A stretch of 36,860 nucleotides of DNA from an uncultured Bacilli bacterium (lineage in GTDB: Bacteria; Bacillota_I; Bacilli_A; RF39; UBA660): assembly GCA_947623925.1 (NCBI GenBank), contig CANQID010000010.1:1-36860 (forward strand), written 5' to 3'. Positions 18,797 to 29,024 of this stretch are shown here, piece after piece (position 1 is the stretch's first letter; the number at the start of each line of letters is the position of its first letter). A program made the position numbers and the translations under genes. Under the pieces are notes generated by a model. The model searched no databases and was not told the DNA's origin. It worked only from the letters and a program-made list of their open reading frames with translations.

Positions 18797-19360
18797 CTAC
18801 TGTACACTAATTTTTTTACTAGTTTTAAATAAATACATACATATAAATAATAATCCACCTAATAAAGCACATATAATATCTTTCATTGTATCAACTACAC
18901 CTGTTTCTAAAACTCTTTGAGCATCATATCCAAGTAAGCTGTCAGATGTAAATTCAAATATTTCCCATAAAGCTGCAACTCCTAAAACTGCACATATTAT
19001 AAATAAAATATTAAATGAATTTTTATCATTCTTTTTTGTTTTATATAAAATTAACAGAGCTATATAAGCTGTTAAAATTCCTGATAAGAAATGTGTAAAT
19101 GAATCATACCAATAAACATTTTGATATAGTTTTAATACACTTCCAAGTTCACCTGCTAATAATATAAACGACAAAACTACAAATTCAAGTGAATCAGATA
19201 TTTTGAATGTTTTTTTAAATATTCTTGGGATAATAATTACTACTGAAAGCGCAAAACAAATTAGTATATTTACTTCATAATTTATTGTTAAGTTTAATAT
19301 AATTGAAATTATATTAATTATCCACATAATAATTATTAATATGTTATTTATTATCTTCAT
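18797..19360 (-). CDS. DUF2238-like integral membrane protein
   Basis: 'YDSFTHFLSGILTAYIALL...ALWEIFEFTSDSLLGYDAQ...GVVDTMKDIICALLGGLLF'. Start placed at MKIINN. Confidence 0.7.
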   Translation of the reverse strand: MKIINNILIIIMWIINIISIILNLTINYEVNILICFALSVVIIIPRIFKKTFKISDSLEFVVLSFILLAGELGSVLKLYQNVYWYDSFTHFLSGILTAYIALLILYKTKKNDKNSFNILFIICAVLGVAALWEIFEFTSDSLLGYDAQRVLETGVVDTMKDIICALLGGLLFICMYLFKTSKKISVQ

Positions 19361-20417
19361 ATTGTATCTCTTCCATTTCAACTTGATTTATTGAATTAAA
19401 TCTTTTTGTTATTTTATCTGTAGTGACATGTATGTCTTTAACATCTTTTGATACTGTTTCTATACTTCTATATAATTTATCCCATCTATCTTTATAACGA
19501 ATAAATTCTTCATCTAATAGTTTTAATTCGTTATGTATTACTTTTGTATATTTATCTCTTTCTATGTTTTTAATTATTATTTGTATTGTTGTAAGTGTAC
19601 TAATAAGCGTTGTTGGAGAAGTAATCCAAACTCTTTTTTTATAAGCATATTCTATTATATCTTGATGATATGCATTAACTTCAGCAAATATAGCTTCTGC
19701 TGGTAAGAAAAGTATTGCTTGATCAGATGTCACACCAGGAATTATATATTTGCTGCTTATTGCATCTATATGTTTTTTCATATCTTGTTTAAATAATTTT
19801 TCATATGTATTTCTTTGTTCTTTTGACATATCTTTATTAACCATATTTTGATAGTTTTCTAAAGGAAATTTTGAATCTATTGCAATTAAACCTAAAGGTT
19901 CTGGTGCGAATAAAACGCTATCTGCTACATTTCCATTATCAAATGTATATTGAAGTTTATATATTTTATCATTATTTTCGCCAAATACATTTGATAAAAT
20001 ATGTTTTAAATTAACCTCTCCAAATATTCCTCTTGTTTTTTTATCTGTTAAAACTTCTTGTAAAGAAACTATATCTTGGCCTAATACGTCTATTTTTTTC
20101 TGTGCTTCATCTATTTTTGATAAGCGCTCTAATACATTTGTAAATGTTTTATTTGTTTTTTCAAAGTTTTCATCAATTCTTTCGTTTACTTTATCATTTA
20201 TCATTCTAAGTTTTTGTTCTATTTTTTCATTTTGCTCAATAAAATGTTTATTTAAATTTTCATTTACATTGTTCTTAAAATCACCTATTTCTTTTATAGT
20301 AGATGTTTCTAATTTACCTAATCTTTCTGTTATATTAGATTCATTTATATTTTTCATAACACTTATTACTACTAATATTAGTATTATCACATTTAATCCA
20401 ATTATTATGTATTCCAC
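19344..20417 (-). CDS. rmuC: DNA recombination protein RmuC
   Basis: 'KTRGIFGEVNLKHILSNVFGENN...IAIDSKFPLENYQNM...VTSDQAILFLPAEAIFAEV...RVWITSPTTLISTLTTI'. Confidence 0.93.
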   Translation of the reverse strand: MEYIIIGLNVIILILVVISVMKNINESNITERLGKLETSTIKEIGDFKNNVNENLNKHFIEQNEKIEQKLRMINDKVNERIDENFEKTNKTFTNVLERLSKIDEAQKKIDVLGQDIVSLQEVLTDKKTRGIFGEVNLKHILSNVFGENNDKIYKLQYTFDNGNVADSVLFAPEPLGLIAIDSKFPLENYQNMVNKDMSKEQRNTYEKLFKQDMKKHIDAISSKYIIPGVTSDQAILFLPAEAIFAEVNAYHQDIIEYAYKKRVWITSPTTLISTLTTIQIIIKNIERDKYTKVIHNELKLLDEEFIRYKDRWDKLYRSIETVSKDVKDIHVTTDKITKRFNSINQVEMEEIQYEDNK

Positions 20418-20473
20418 TATATCACCTTCTAGTATAATTTTAACATTTCATACATTTGTTCGTCAATACAATT

Positions 20474-20764
20474 TTAATGATTTAATAACCAATATTCATA
20501 TCCACCATCTAAACTTACTACTTTATATCCTTGTCTATATAAAATTTGACCTAATTTTGAACTACTTATTCCTCTAGTACAATATAGACAATATGTTGTT
20601 GTTTTGTTTAAATATTTTTCTGGTTCTATTAATAGTTTTTCTTGTGGTATATTTATAGAATTTGGTATATGATTATTATTATATTTTTCTATACTTCTTA
20701 TGTCTACTATTGTAAAACTATCCTTTCTTAATTCAAATTCTCTAAGTGAGATATTTTGTATCAT
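20474..20764 (-). CDS. Rhodanese-like domain protein
   Basis: 'FTIVDIRSIEKYNNNHIPNSINIPQEKL...TYCLYCTRGISSSKLGQILYRQGYKVVSLDGGYEYW'. Confidence 0.88.
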   Translation of the reverse strand: MIQNISLREFELRKDSFTIVDIRSIEKYNNNHIPNSINIPQEKLLIEPEKYLNKTTTYCLYCTRGISSSKLGQILYRQGYKVVSLDGGYEYWLLNH

Positions 20765-20767
20765 TTA

Positions 20768-20800
20768 AAAATCACCCTAATATATTTTATGAGTGATTTT
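20768..20800 (-). terminator. Terminator-like hairpin downstream of the VirB2-like fusion gene
   Basis: aaaatcac / gtgatttt stem with T-run on the minus strand. Confidence 0.5.
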
Positions 20801-20813
20801 ATTTTTAATATAT

Positions 20814-22013
20814 TTAATTTGTATTACTAGTTTCTTCTGTTTTGGTAGTTCCAAAACAATTTTCACCACTAGCCATATTTACTAAACCTAATAATATATT
20901 AACAATTATTGGAATAAAGAATAATACAACACAAGCAATTAATCTTTTTACAAATTTTCCTTTACTTTTTTTCATTTCTTCTTGTTCTCCAGATGCTGCA
21001 GCTTTGATAAAATCTAACATTCCAAGAACAATTAATAATATTATTCCCACTAATCTAATCATACCTAATACCCAATTAATAATGTCTTGAGTATCTTTAT
21101 CAATTATACAACCATCTAAATTCATACTGTAATCTTTATCGTCATCATAAATAACGCCTTGTTTACGGTTACCTTTATTATCAGATAAAGTACATTTGAT
21201 ATTAAGATTATTATCTTGTTCATCACACTCATTTTTTGAAAGTGCAAAAAACTGTTCTCCATGTAAATTATTATTACACTTAATTACTTTATCAGGGCAT
21301 TCAGGAATTTTTATTTTAGACGCTAAACTACTTGTTAAAAAATCTTTTTTAAAGGATGATTTATATTCAGTTTCTAATGAGAAATCATTATTACTATACT
21401 TTATTGTAACATCTTCATAAATATTAGATCCAGTATCACATTTATATATACAATTAAATGCATTTTTATCTTCCTCAGATGGTTCCTCTGATGTTAAAAC
21501 TTTAGATTTAAATACTGAACCTTCATTTTCATATTTTTCTAAGTTGTCTTCAAAGTCTAAATATAATGGATCTTTTGAATCTTTAGTAGAAATAAGAACC
21601 AAATTTGTTTTATTTTTTCCTATTTCTTCTATTTTCTCAAAAATACCATCAAAATTTACTATTCCAAAACTATTATTAAAATAACCACAAATTGAAGGAT
21701 TAAATTTGTCAGTATCTACTCTCCCATGATCTTTACTTGTATTTTTATCTAACCAAGATTGTTGCTCATTATTCATATTTTTTGCTGAATCAACTCTAAG
21801 ATAATAATCTGATCCATCTTGATATATACTAAACCCAAAGGTTATTTTTTCGCCTTCCAATTCAGTAAGAATGCCTTTATCAGAAATATATAATTCTTTC
21901 ATATCAGAACAACTTATATTATAATGAATTAATTCTTTCTCCTTAGCTTTAACATTAACAATTCCAACTATTAAAAACAACGAAAATATTAAACTATATA
22001 TTACTTTTTTCAT
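20814..22013 (-). CDS. Secreted Cys-rich ectodomain fused to a C-terminal VirB2/TrbC-like double-TM segment
   Basis: Signal peptide 'KKVIYSLIFSLFLIVGIVNVKA', Cys-rich domain, C-terminal 'GIILLIVLGMLDFIKAAASGEQEEMKKSKGKFVKRLIACVVLFFIPIIVNILLGLV', resembling ORF 32391-32762. Confidence 0.7.
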   Translation of the reverse strand: MKKVIYSLIFSLFLIVGIVNVKAKEKELIHYNISCSDMKELYISDKGILTELEGEKITFGFSIYQDGSDYYLRVDSAKNMNNEQQSWLDKNTSKDHGRVDTDKFNPSICGYFNNSFGIVNFDGIFEKIEEIGKNKTNLVLISTKDSKDPLYLDFEDNLEKYENEGSVFKSKVLTSEEPSEEDKNAFNCIYKCDTGSNIYEDVTIKYSNNDFSLETEYKSSFKKDFLTSSLASKIKIPECPDKVIKCNNNLHGEQFFALSKNECDEQDNNLNIKCTLSDNKGNRKQGVIYDDDKDYSMNLDGCIIDKDTQDIINWVLGMIRLVGIILLIVLGMLDFIKAAASGEQEEMKKSKGKFVKRLIACVVLFFIPIIVNILLGLVNMASGENCFGTTKTEETSNTN

Positions 22014-22055
22014 ATCACACCTCATAACTATTTAAATTATAACATAAAAAAATAA

Positions 22056-22078
22056 AAACAGTAAATATATTACTGTTT
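22056..22078 (-). terminator. Intrinsic terminator downstream of the virD4-like gene
   Basis: aaacagtaa atata ttactgttt; minus strand continues TTTATTTTTTT. Confidence 0.7.
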
Positions 22079-22089
22079 AAATAATTAAA

Positions 22090-24117
22090 TTATTCATCAT
22101 TAAAGAAATCATCGAAGAATTGATCATCTGTTATTGAATCATCAAATATAGGATTATCAATTATTTTTTCTTCTGTTTTTACTTCTTTTCCTTCTACATT
22201 ATTATCTTTGTTATCTTCATTTTTATTTTTATTTAATTTTTCCTTTTCTAATCTTTCTTCTTCTTCCAATTCAGCTATTTTTGCATCTATTTTTTTAACT
22301 AAATCATCTACATTTAAAGGAGAATTCCCTTTATTTGGTTTTGCAAAATCGGAAAAAGGTGGAAAAGGTATGTTAGAATCTAATCCTGCCATCATATCAT
22401 TCATTTTTTGATCTTTTTTAGACTGTACAAATGATTTTATATCAAACAATTTAACTTGATGTTTCTCTCTAGTAGGATATTTTGCATTTGGATAATTTTT
22501 TTCCCAAGTCATTTTGAAATTTGGAGTCATAACTGTTTTAAATGGCATCATTCTTGTCCTCAAAACAATTATTGTCCACTGTTTTAATCTTTGTAAATCA
22601 CTTACTGTAACAAGCGGCGTACTAGCGGTTTTATCTTTTTCTTTAGACTTTACTTCACCGCACATTTTACTTATTTCTTCAAGCGCAGCAAGTTCACTAC
22701 TAATTAAGTAAATTATATTTCCACAATTTCCTTTTATAGTATCTCCGTTTTCTTTTCCATATACTTGAGTTAATTGAGCAAAGTTTTGAATAATAAAACT
22801 GAATCTTATTTTACGACTACGAGCAGCAGTTACCATTGTTGTAACATCTTTTAAAGGTGGCATATTTGCAAACTCATCCAATATAAAATTTGTTCTAAAT
22901 GGAAGTTTTCCACCACACTCTTGAGCAACATCTATTAAAGTTTCATAACATTGTTTTATGAATATAGTAACTAAAGAATGATAAGTTTTTTTCTCATCTT
23001 GAATTACTAAAAAAACTGCTGTTTTTTTAGTACCAATATCTTTCATATCAAAATCACTTTTTGATAACATTTCAGATAAATTTTCTCTTGAAGAAAATAA
23101 CTTAATTTTTTGTTTAAATACTGATAAAATACTTCCTTTAGTATCACTAGGTGCCATTATAGTAGAAGAAGCATTTACATATGCTGCACTAGCAGGATCC
23201 TTATATGAAAAATATTCCTTTATATATGTATTTCCAGGCCCACATTTTTCTTCACCTACTGTAGTCATTAAATTTATACTATTTAGATTTATTTCTTCTT
23301 CTTTAGCATCTTCAAATAATCCTAATGAAAGTCCACAAAAATAATCAGCTGAAGTTTTTTCCCAAAATGGATCTTGATTTTGTGATTTTTCATCATAAAG
23401 TATATTCATAGCTAAGTCATCTAGTAGTTCATTTGCTTTATCTGAATTACCTGACTTATAAAGAGAATAAGGTAATGATAATGGATTCCATGAATTACCT
23501 TTTTGAGGATCACGAAAATTTAATAATACAATGTTATATCCTTTTTCTTTTAATTCTTCTGCATTTCTTTCATAAATTTCACCTTTGGGGTCTGTAATAA
23601 TCATGGATTCTCCATGTTTTGCAAGCATTTTTACCATAGGTTGAACAAGCATTTCTGTTTTTCCACTTCCTGTTGAACCTAAAATTAAGTTATGATATTC
23701 ACTATCATCTACCCACATTTCTTTTCCATTGTTTATTAATGGAATACCTGCATACTCAGAAGTCGCTGCTAAAGGAGAAACTAATTTTAATTCCTTTTTC
23801 ATTTCTTTATCTGTTAGCCATCTAGAGTATCCTGCTTCTTTTTTCTTTTCTGTACTTATTCCTATTCCTTTATCTACTTCAAATATTTTTGATGAAACAC
23901 CTGTAATGATTACAATCATAATTCCAATATAAGCAAGTAATGTCGCAAGTAAATATTCTTTTTGAAAAGCCGGTAATGGATTAAATCCATGGAATGTACC
24001 ATCATTAGCAAATGAAGCAATATTTAAAATAAGTATGGCAACTAAATACAACAATATTATACTAAATATAAAAAATATTTTTAAATCTTTAGAATCAATC
24101 CTTAATTTTAATTTCAT
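22090..24117 (-). CDS. VirD4/TraG-like type IV coupling ATPase
   Basis: 'NLILGSTGSGKTEMLVQPMVKMLAKHGESMIITDPKGEIYE', 'FILDEFANMPPL', N-terminal TM helices. Confidence 0.93.
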   Translation of the reverse strand: MKLKLRIDSKDLKIFFIFSIILLYLVAILILNIASFANDGTFHGFNPLPAFQKEYLLATLLAYIGIMIVIITGVSSKIFEVDKGIGISTEKKKEAGYSRWLTDKEMKKELKLVSPLAATSEYAGIPLINNGKEMWVDDSEYHNLILGSTGSGKTEMLVQPMVKMLAKHGESMIITDPKGEIYERNAEELKEKGYNIVLLNFRDPQKGNSWNPLSLPYSLYKSGNSDKANELLDDLAMNILYDEKSQNQDPFWEKTSADYFCGLSLGLFEDAKEEEINLNSINLMTTVGEEKCGPGNTYIKEYFSYKDPASAAYVNASSTIMAPSDTKGSILSVFKQKIKLFSSRENLSEMLSKSDFDMKDIGTKKTAVFLVIQDEKKTYHSLVTIFIKQCYETLIDVAQECGGKLPFRTNFILDEFANMPPLKDVTTMVTAARSRKIRFSFIIQNFAQLTQVYGKENGDTIKGNCGNIIYLISSELAALEEISKMCGEVKSKEKDKTASTPLVTVSDLQRLKQWTIIVLRTRMMPFKTVMTPNFKMTWEKNYPNAKYPTREKHQVKLFDIKSFVQSKKDQKMNDMMAGLDSNIPFPPFSDFAKPNKGNSPLNVDDLVKKIDAKIAELEEEERLEKEKLNKNKNEDNKDNNVEGKEVKTEEKIIDNPIFDDSITDDQFFDDFFNDE

Positions 24118-24170
24118 ATTACGCCTCCGAATAGTACATATATGTTAGCATTTTTTATTTAATTTTTCAA

Positions 24171-24857
24171 TTATATTTTATTAACTTTGTTATTTTTTCT
24201 TTTTATTACCAATAAAATTGGTCCAACTACGAATAATAAAATTCCAAGCAATATAACGATATAGAAATTATCTGTAAAATAGTCAATTAAAGTTATATTT
24301 TTTTTACTTTGATCATAAACAAATATTATTGGCTTATTTGAAGCATTTTCTTTAGTTATTTCCCAAGTATATGTTTTGCCATTTACTTTATCAGCATTTG
24401 ACTGAACAACACCATAATAACTGGTTATATTAACAGTTACTTTTTCAAGTTCATCACTTATAGAAAAGCAATTAAAACTATTACTTGTTGATAATGTTAC
24501 ATTATTACCTTCTGTTAAAACTTTAAAATATTCGTAACAACTTCTAACAGCATTAGAATCACTATAATTACTTAAGTCAAAATCATAAGAATGTTGTAAT
24601 GAATACACATTTTGTGATGATAAATCTTTTTGAAAATATTTTGGAAAATTTTCAAATGAACTATAATCATCCAAATAATTATATGATGAAAAAAGAGAAA
24701 ATCTTGGATTATTCAATTCATTTTCATATTTATCTATATCAATATCATAAGAATTTATCTCTTCTGAAACTTTTGAATCTTTTATCTTAATATTATAAGT
24801 AACAGAACACCCTGTTAATAATAAAACAACAAATAGTAAAGTAATTTTTTTTCTCAT
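24171..24857 (-). CDS. Lipoprotein with C-terminal TM (LppM-like)
   Basis: Lipobox 'LLLTGCS', 'VNGKTYTWEITKENASNKPIIFVYDQ', C-terminal TM and basic tail. Start placed at MRKKITLL, avoiding overlap with the upstream gene. Confidence 0.7.
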   Translation of the reverse strand: MRKKITLLFVVLLLTGCSVTYNIKIKDSKVSEEINSYDIDIDKYENELNNPRFSLFSSYNYLDDYSSFENFPKYFQKDLSSQNVYSLQHSYDFDLSNYSDSNAVRSCYEYFKVLTEGNNVTLSTSNSFNCFSISDELEKVTVNITSYYGVVQSNADKVNGKTYTWEITKENASNKPIIFVYDQSKKNITLIDYFTDNFYIVILLGILLFVVGPILLVIKRKNNKVNKI

Positions 24858-24877
24858 ATTTATTACCTCAAATATAT

Positions 24878-27205
24878 TTAATCCTCTAAATAAATATAAC
24901 AACGCACACCATCTAAATATGTTTCAATTGTATTCCTATCCCAATTTTTAATACTTACACATCCATTATATGGTACACCTTTATCATATAAACAATTGTC
25001 TAATCTAGTTATTGAACCATTATTAATATATGACCACATTCCTTTTTTTTGCACATAATTTTCAGTATAATCACCGACATACTTTATATTATTAGCCCTA
25101 GCATAGCCCCCTTTGGTTACTGCAGCATCACTAATTAAATATGTTCCGTCAGAATTTACTTGTTCAACAATAGCAACATGTCCACATCCATATGGACCAT
25201 CACAGTATCCATATAATCCTTTCCAAGAAATAATTGTTCCTTGCTTTATTTCACATTTCTTTCCATTTCCTGGATAACATCTTTCAAACTGATTTTTATG
25301 TAAATCACAAAAACCACTACCATTAGCATTTGCTGTCCATATATTTGGTAAACTCATAGTTTCCGTTATTTCTCTTGCTCTATCTGTCGCATACCAAGCA
25401 CATTCACCAATATATCCATGATTACGTGATCCAAAATAGTTTTCATAGCTGTCTGTTCCTGGAATATTACTTGGTGGTTCTACTCTCATATAAAATCCAG
25501 TTGCAGGATCTTGTTGTAGCCCATCTGATATAGATTCTTCTATTGATATATCTTCACCAAATAGTGCTTTTAATATCGCAACATACTCTTGAGGTTCAAC
25601 CGTCTTTGCTTTTTCAAAATTGAAAGATCCATAATATATCTTACCATTTTTCATTATTTTTAAATTTTTAACTGAATCAACCGCTTTTTTGGTTGAATCT
25701 GTAATTGTCATTTCAGGATTAAAATCATTTTCAGTTATTTCAGTATTGGAAGAATTTGATAATAATTTACTAATAATATTTAAAGCATATGCCTTTTTTA
25801 CTTCATCACTATATTCTGATGCATCTCTTTCAACAATAATCTGAACATATTCAACCACACTATATGTACCAATTACATTTCCTTCCCTATCTTTTACTGT
25901 AATTCCCGATGATGTTAAAGTATTTGCAGCCTCATTGCTTTCATCATCTGCACCATATCCTCCACCTGAAGATTTAGCTTGTGATATTATTTCATTAGCC
26001 ATTTGTTTTGCTGCAGCTTCTTTTTCACTATCAGTTGAACTTTTAAATTCACAACTATCACAGTTTATATATTTTTTAGGAACATAAGTTTTTTCTAAAT
26101 ATTCCCTATATTTATCCTCCGAAAATGTACAAATTTCACTTTCACCTGAAGTAGTACAATTAAACATATTATTGATTAAATCTGTTGGATCATATTTAAC
26201 AGATGAATATTTTGCTTTTAAATCATCTGCATTTCCAACAAATGTTTGGGTAAACTGTTCTACATTTTCCTTGTCTTTATTTTCTTCTTCCTCAGTAGGT
26301 TTTTCACCATCTTTAACATTATCTGGATCTTCATAAACTTCTGCTAATACTTCTGGATCAACAACATTTGAATAAAATGTTGCTGCATTAACATAATATC
26401 TTATCGAAGCTTCATCAATATTAGATACTTTTCTACCATCTTTATTAAAATAAAGATTAATTCCTTCATCCATTCTATTTATATAAACATTTTGATCTGT
26501 ATTCCAACCATTTAAAGTTACAAAATTTACAAGTGATTGAAAAAAGTCACCTACTCCAGTTGCAAAATTTGAAATAGCATCAATGACATACATGACTAAA
26601 CTGGCTATCAATAGAATTATAAATACAGGTATTAACATAGCAAAAAAGAAAAACGCGATTGAAAAAAGAATGCCAGGATTTTTTTTAAAAAAGTTAAATA
26701 TATTTTTACTTATGTCAATACTACCATCATCAGTTTCAGTAGTATTATTTAAATTATCACTACCTAATAATGTTTTTTTTTGCCCAAAGTTACTTTTAGA
26801 ATCAGTAGAACTATTTGATGAAGTTTTATTTACAGAGTCAGTAGAATTATAAGATTTGCTCGTGGATGAAGATGCTTTACTTCCGCCCTTTAATCCCCCT
26901 AAATTACCTGCCACCGTATCCAAAGCAGGTTTTGCTTTAGATATAGCAGGTTGTGAATCAGCTAGAAAGTTTCGTGTTAATCTTTTCTTTGACAAATCTT
27001 TTCCAATATTATTTAATGTTTTTTGTCCAAGTTTTGAATTAACAATTTTATTGGCAACTGCACCACCAACTGGTCCACCAAAATACGTAGCTGCCCCTTT
27101 CGCTGCAACCTCAGCTAAATCTTTTCCAGCTTGCTGCGCCTTTGCCTTTTTTATATCTTTTTCACTAGGTTGTTGAATATTTTGATTGTTAGCATTTTCA
27201 TCCAT
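24878..27205 (-). CDS. T4SS-associated CHAP-domain cell wall hydrolase (VirB1-like role)
   Basis: N-terminal cytoplasmic region, large TM segment, C-terminal CHAP: 'IGECAWYATDRAREI...QGTIISWKGLYGYCDGPYGCGHVAIVEQVNSDGTYLISDA'. Confidence 0.85.
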   Translation of the reverse strand: MDENANNQNIQQPSEKDIKKAKAQQAGKDLAEVAAKGAATYFGGPVGGAVANKIVNSKLGQKTLNNIGKDLSKKRLTRNFLADSQPAISKAKPALDTVAGNLGGLKGGSKASSSTSKSYNSTDSVNKTSSNSSTDSKSNFGQKKTLLGSDNLNNTTETDDGSIDISKNIFNFFKKNPGILFSIAFFFFAMLIPVFIILLIASLVMYVIDAISNFATGVGDFFQSLVNFVTLNGWNTDQNVYINRMDEGINLYFNKDGRKVSNIDEASIRYYVNAATFYSNVVDPEVLAEVYEDPDNVKDGEKPTEEEENKDKENVEQFTQTFVGNADDLKAKYSSVKYDPTDLINNMFNCTTSGESEICTFSEDKYREYLEKTYVPKKYINCDSCEFKSSTDSEKEAAAKQMANEIISQAKSSGGGYGADDESNEAANTLTSSGITVKDREGNVIGTYSVVEYVQIIVERDASEYSDEVKKAYALNIISKLLSNSSNTEITENDFNPEMTITDSTKKAVDSVKNLKIMKNGKIYYGSFNFEKAKTVEPQEYVAILKALFGEDISIEESISDGLQQDPATGFYMRVEPPSNIPGTDSYENYFGSRNHGYIGECAWYATDRAREITETMSLPNIWTANANGSGFCDLHKNQFERCYPGNGKKCEIKQGTIISWKGLYGYCDGPYGCGHVAIVEQVNSDGTYLISDAAVTKGGYARANNIKYVGDYTENYVQKKGMWSYINNGSITRLDNCLYDKGVPYNGCVSIKNWDRNTIETYLDGVRCYIYLED

Positions 27206-27239
27206 AAAACTTCACCACCAGACTTTTATTTTTATATAA

Positions 27240-29024
27240 CTATAATCCTCCCCCACTACCAAATGAATCTAATTCTTCTTCAGTAACAATTATATTTATT
27301 CTCATTCTTCTATTGCCACATACAAATAATGCTTCCCCTTGAGAATACCTTTTAATACTATCTTTTTCATTATCATTTAAATCGATTAATTGTGATAAAT
27401 CTTCCACTGCTTGTTTTTTAAGCCCCATTACTAAATAATAAGAAGCATTATCAAATATTGCTTTACCTTGTGTAATTACAGCAGGATCTGTAAAATCACT
27501 AGGTTGTTGAGTTATGATTATTGTTCCAGTATTATATTTTCTAGCTCTTCTTTGAATTTGCGCTAAAAATTCAGCACCTAAAGAATTACTTTGACCAAGT
27601 AATATATGTGCTTCATCTACACTAAGTATAGTATCCACATTTTTATCTAGAGTAAGACTCCATGCATATTTTAATATGTTAAAGAATAAAGCATTTCTTA
27701 TATTTGTATCTGCATTCATTAACTCTCTAATATTAAATACTATAAAATCTGTTTTTGGAGATATTGTTGTATGTCCATCAAAATAGTATTTAAGCTCATT
27801 TATAATCGGTCTTATTTTAAGTTCCAATACTTCCATTACATTTCTCTCTTGAGTTTTTTCAGTCATAGACATTAGTCTACCTCTTATTGTTGTATAAACA
27901 TCTGAAAAAGTTGGAAAATCATTACTTGTAAATCTAGAAAAATCTGAATTAAAATCTATATTAAATCTTTTATATGTTTCTTGTAAAACTTCACTAAACA
28001 TATTAACTACATCTTCTGTAATACTAGGATCATAGTATTTTAAAAACGCTTTAACAGTTTGTATAGTACGAGTTAAAACTGTGTATCCTAACCCTTGTGC
28101 AATTTCTTCATCATCAGCATCGACAACTACTTCAAGTGGATTAATCATTCCATATTCTCCACCCTTACCTAAGTCAATAAAATCTCCATCATATTTTTTT
28201 GTCATTTCCTCGAGTTCGCCTTCAGGGTCAATTATTACTAATTTTGCCCCATTTCTAAGGTGAGATCTTATCATAAGTTTAGCTGCTGTACTTTTACCAC
28301 TACCAGAAGTACCTAATATAATTAGATTAGCATTATTTCTATTATTTTCTTTTTTTATCTTATATAAAAACTGATTAAATAGTATTACCCCACCAGAAAA
28401 ATCTACACCAAGTAATGTTGATAAACCTGGATCTTTTATACTATCAAATATAAAAGGATACATTGCAGCAATTGTAGGAGATGGAATTGGTGTTCCTATT
28501 CTATCTTCAATATCTTGTTTAGGAAATATTGGTATAATAGATTTAAATACTTTTTCTTGTTCAAATCTAAGTGGAATAGCTCTCATTTCCATAGCTTCTA
28601 AATAATTTTTAACTTGTAATTTCTTAGCTATTAAATCATCTTCTGAATCAGCGGTTACCATAACATGCATTTGGAAATCATATATTTTAGATTGAGTAGA
28701 TGCAAGCATTGTTATAAATTGTTCTAATGATTCATAGTCAAGTCTTATTCTTTCTTGGATTGTTTTATCATTTTCTTGTTGATATCTAACTTTCAAATCT
28801 GCAATTTCTTTATTTATCATTTTACTTATTACAGAAAAAGGAAGTGGTATGTGCTTAATTACTATTTTAATTCCTGACAAACTTGTTAATTGTGATAAAA
28901 ATCCAGGGTCTATAAATTTAGGATAAGATATAACTGTAAGTATAGTTGAATATTTATCACTAATTATAAAATCAGAAGCTCTATATTCTAAACCTTTTGG
29001 AGCAATTTGTTGTCGTATATCCAT
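27240..29024 (-). CDS. VirB4/TraE-like T4SS ATPase
   Basis: 'NLIILGTSGSGKSTAAKLMIRSHLRNGAKLVIIDPEGE', 'TILSVDEAHILL', 'RARKYNTGTIIITQQPSDF'. Confidence 0.93.
   Translation of the reverse strand: MDIRQQIAPKGLEYRASDFIISDKYSTILTVISYPKFIDPGFLSQLTSLSGIKIVIKHIPLPFSVISKMINKEIADLKVRYQQENDKTIQERIRLDYESLEQFITMLASTQSKIYDFQMHVMVTADSEDDLIAKKLQVKNYLEAMEMRAIPLRFEQEKVFKSIIPIFPKQDIEDRIGTPIPSPTIAAMYPFIFDSIKDPGLSTLLGVDFSGGVILFNQFLYKIKKENNRNNANLIILGTSGSGKSTAAKLMIRSHLRNGAKLVIIDPEGELEEMTKKYDGDFIDLGKGGEYGMINPLEVVVDADDEEIAQGLGYTVLTRTIQTVKAFLKYYDPSITEDVVNMFSEVLQETYKRFNIDFNSDFSRFTSNDFPTFSDVYTTIRGRLMSMTEKTQERNVMEVLELKIRPIINELKYYFDGHTTISPKTDFIVFNIRELMNADTNIRNALFFNILKYAWSLTLDKNVDTILSVDEAHILLGQSNSLGAEFLAQIQRRARKYNTGTIIITQQPSDFTDPAVITQGKAIFDNASYYLVMGLKKQAVEDLSQLIDLNDNEKDSIKRYSQGEALFVCGNRRMRINIIVTEEELDSFGSGGGL

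Noticed and set aside
26583-27176. Plus-strand ORFs opposite the CHAP gene (26583-26852, 26856-27176) and similar ones opposite VirB6, VirB4, fabG, trpS and others
   Set aside because: They lie wholly antisense to strong, domain-bearing genes, have low-complexity or hydrophobic composition and no recognisable domain. Typical shadow ORFs of AT-rich sequence.
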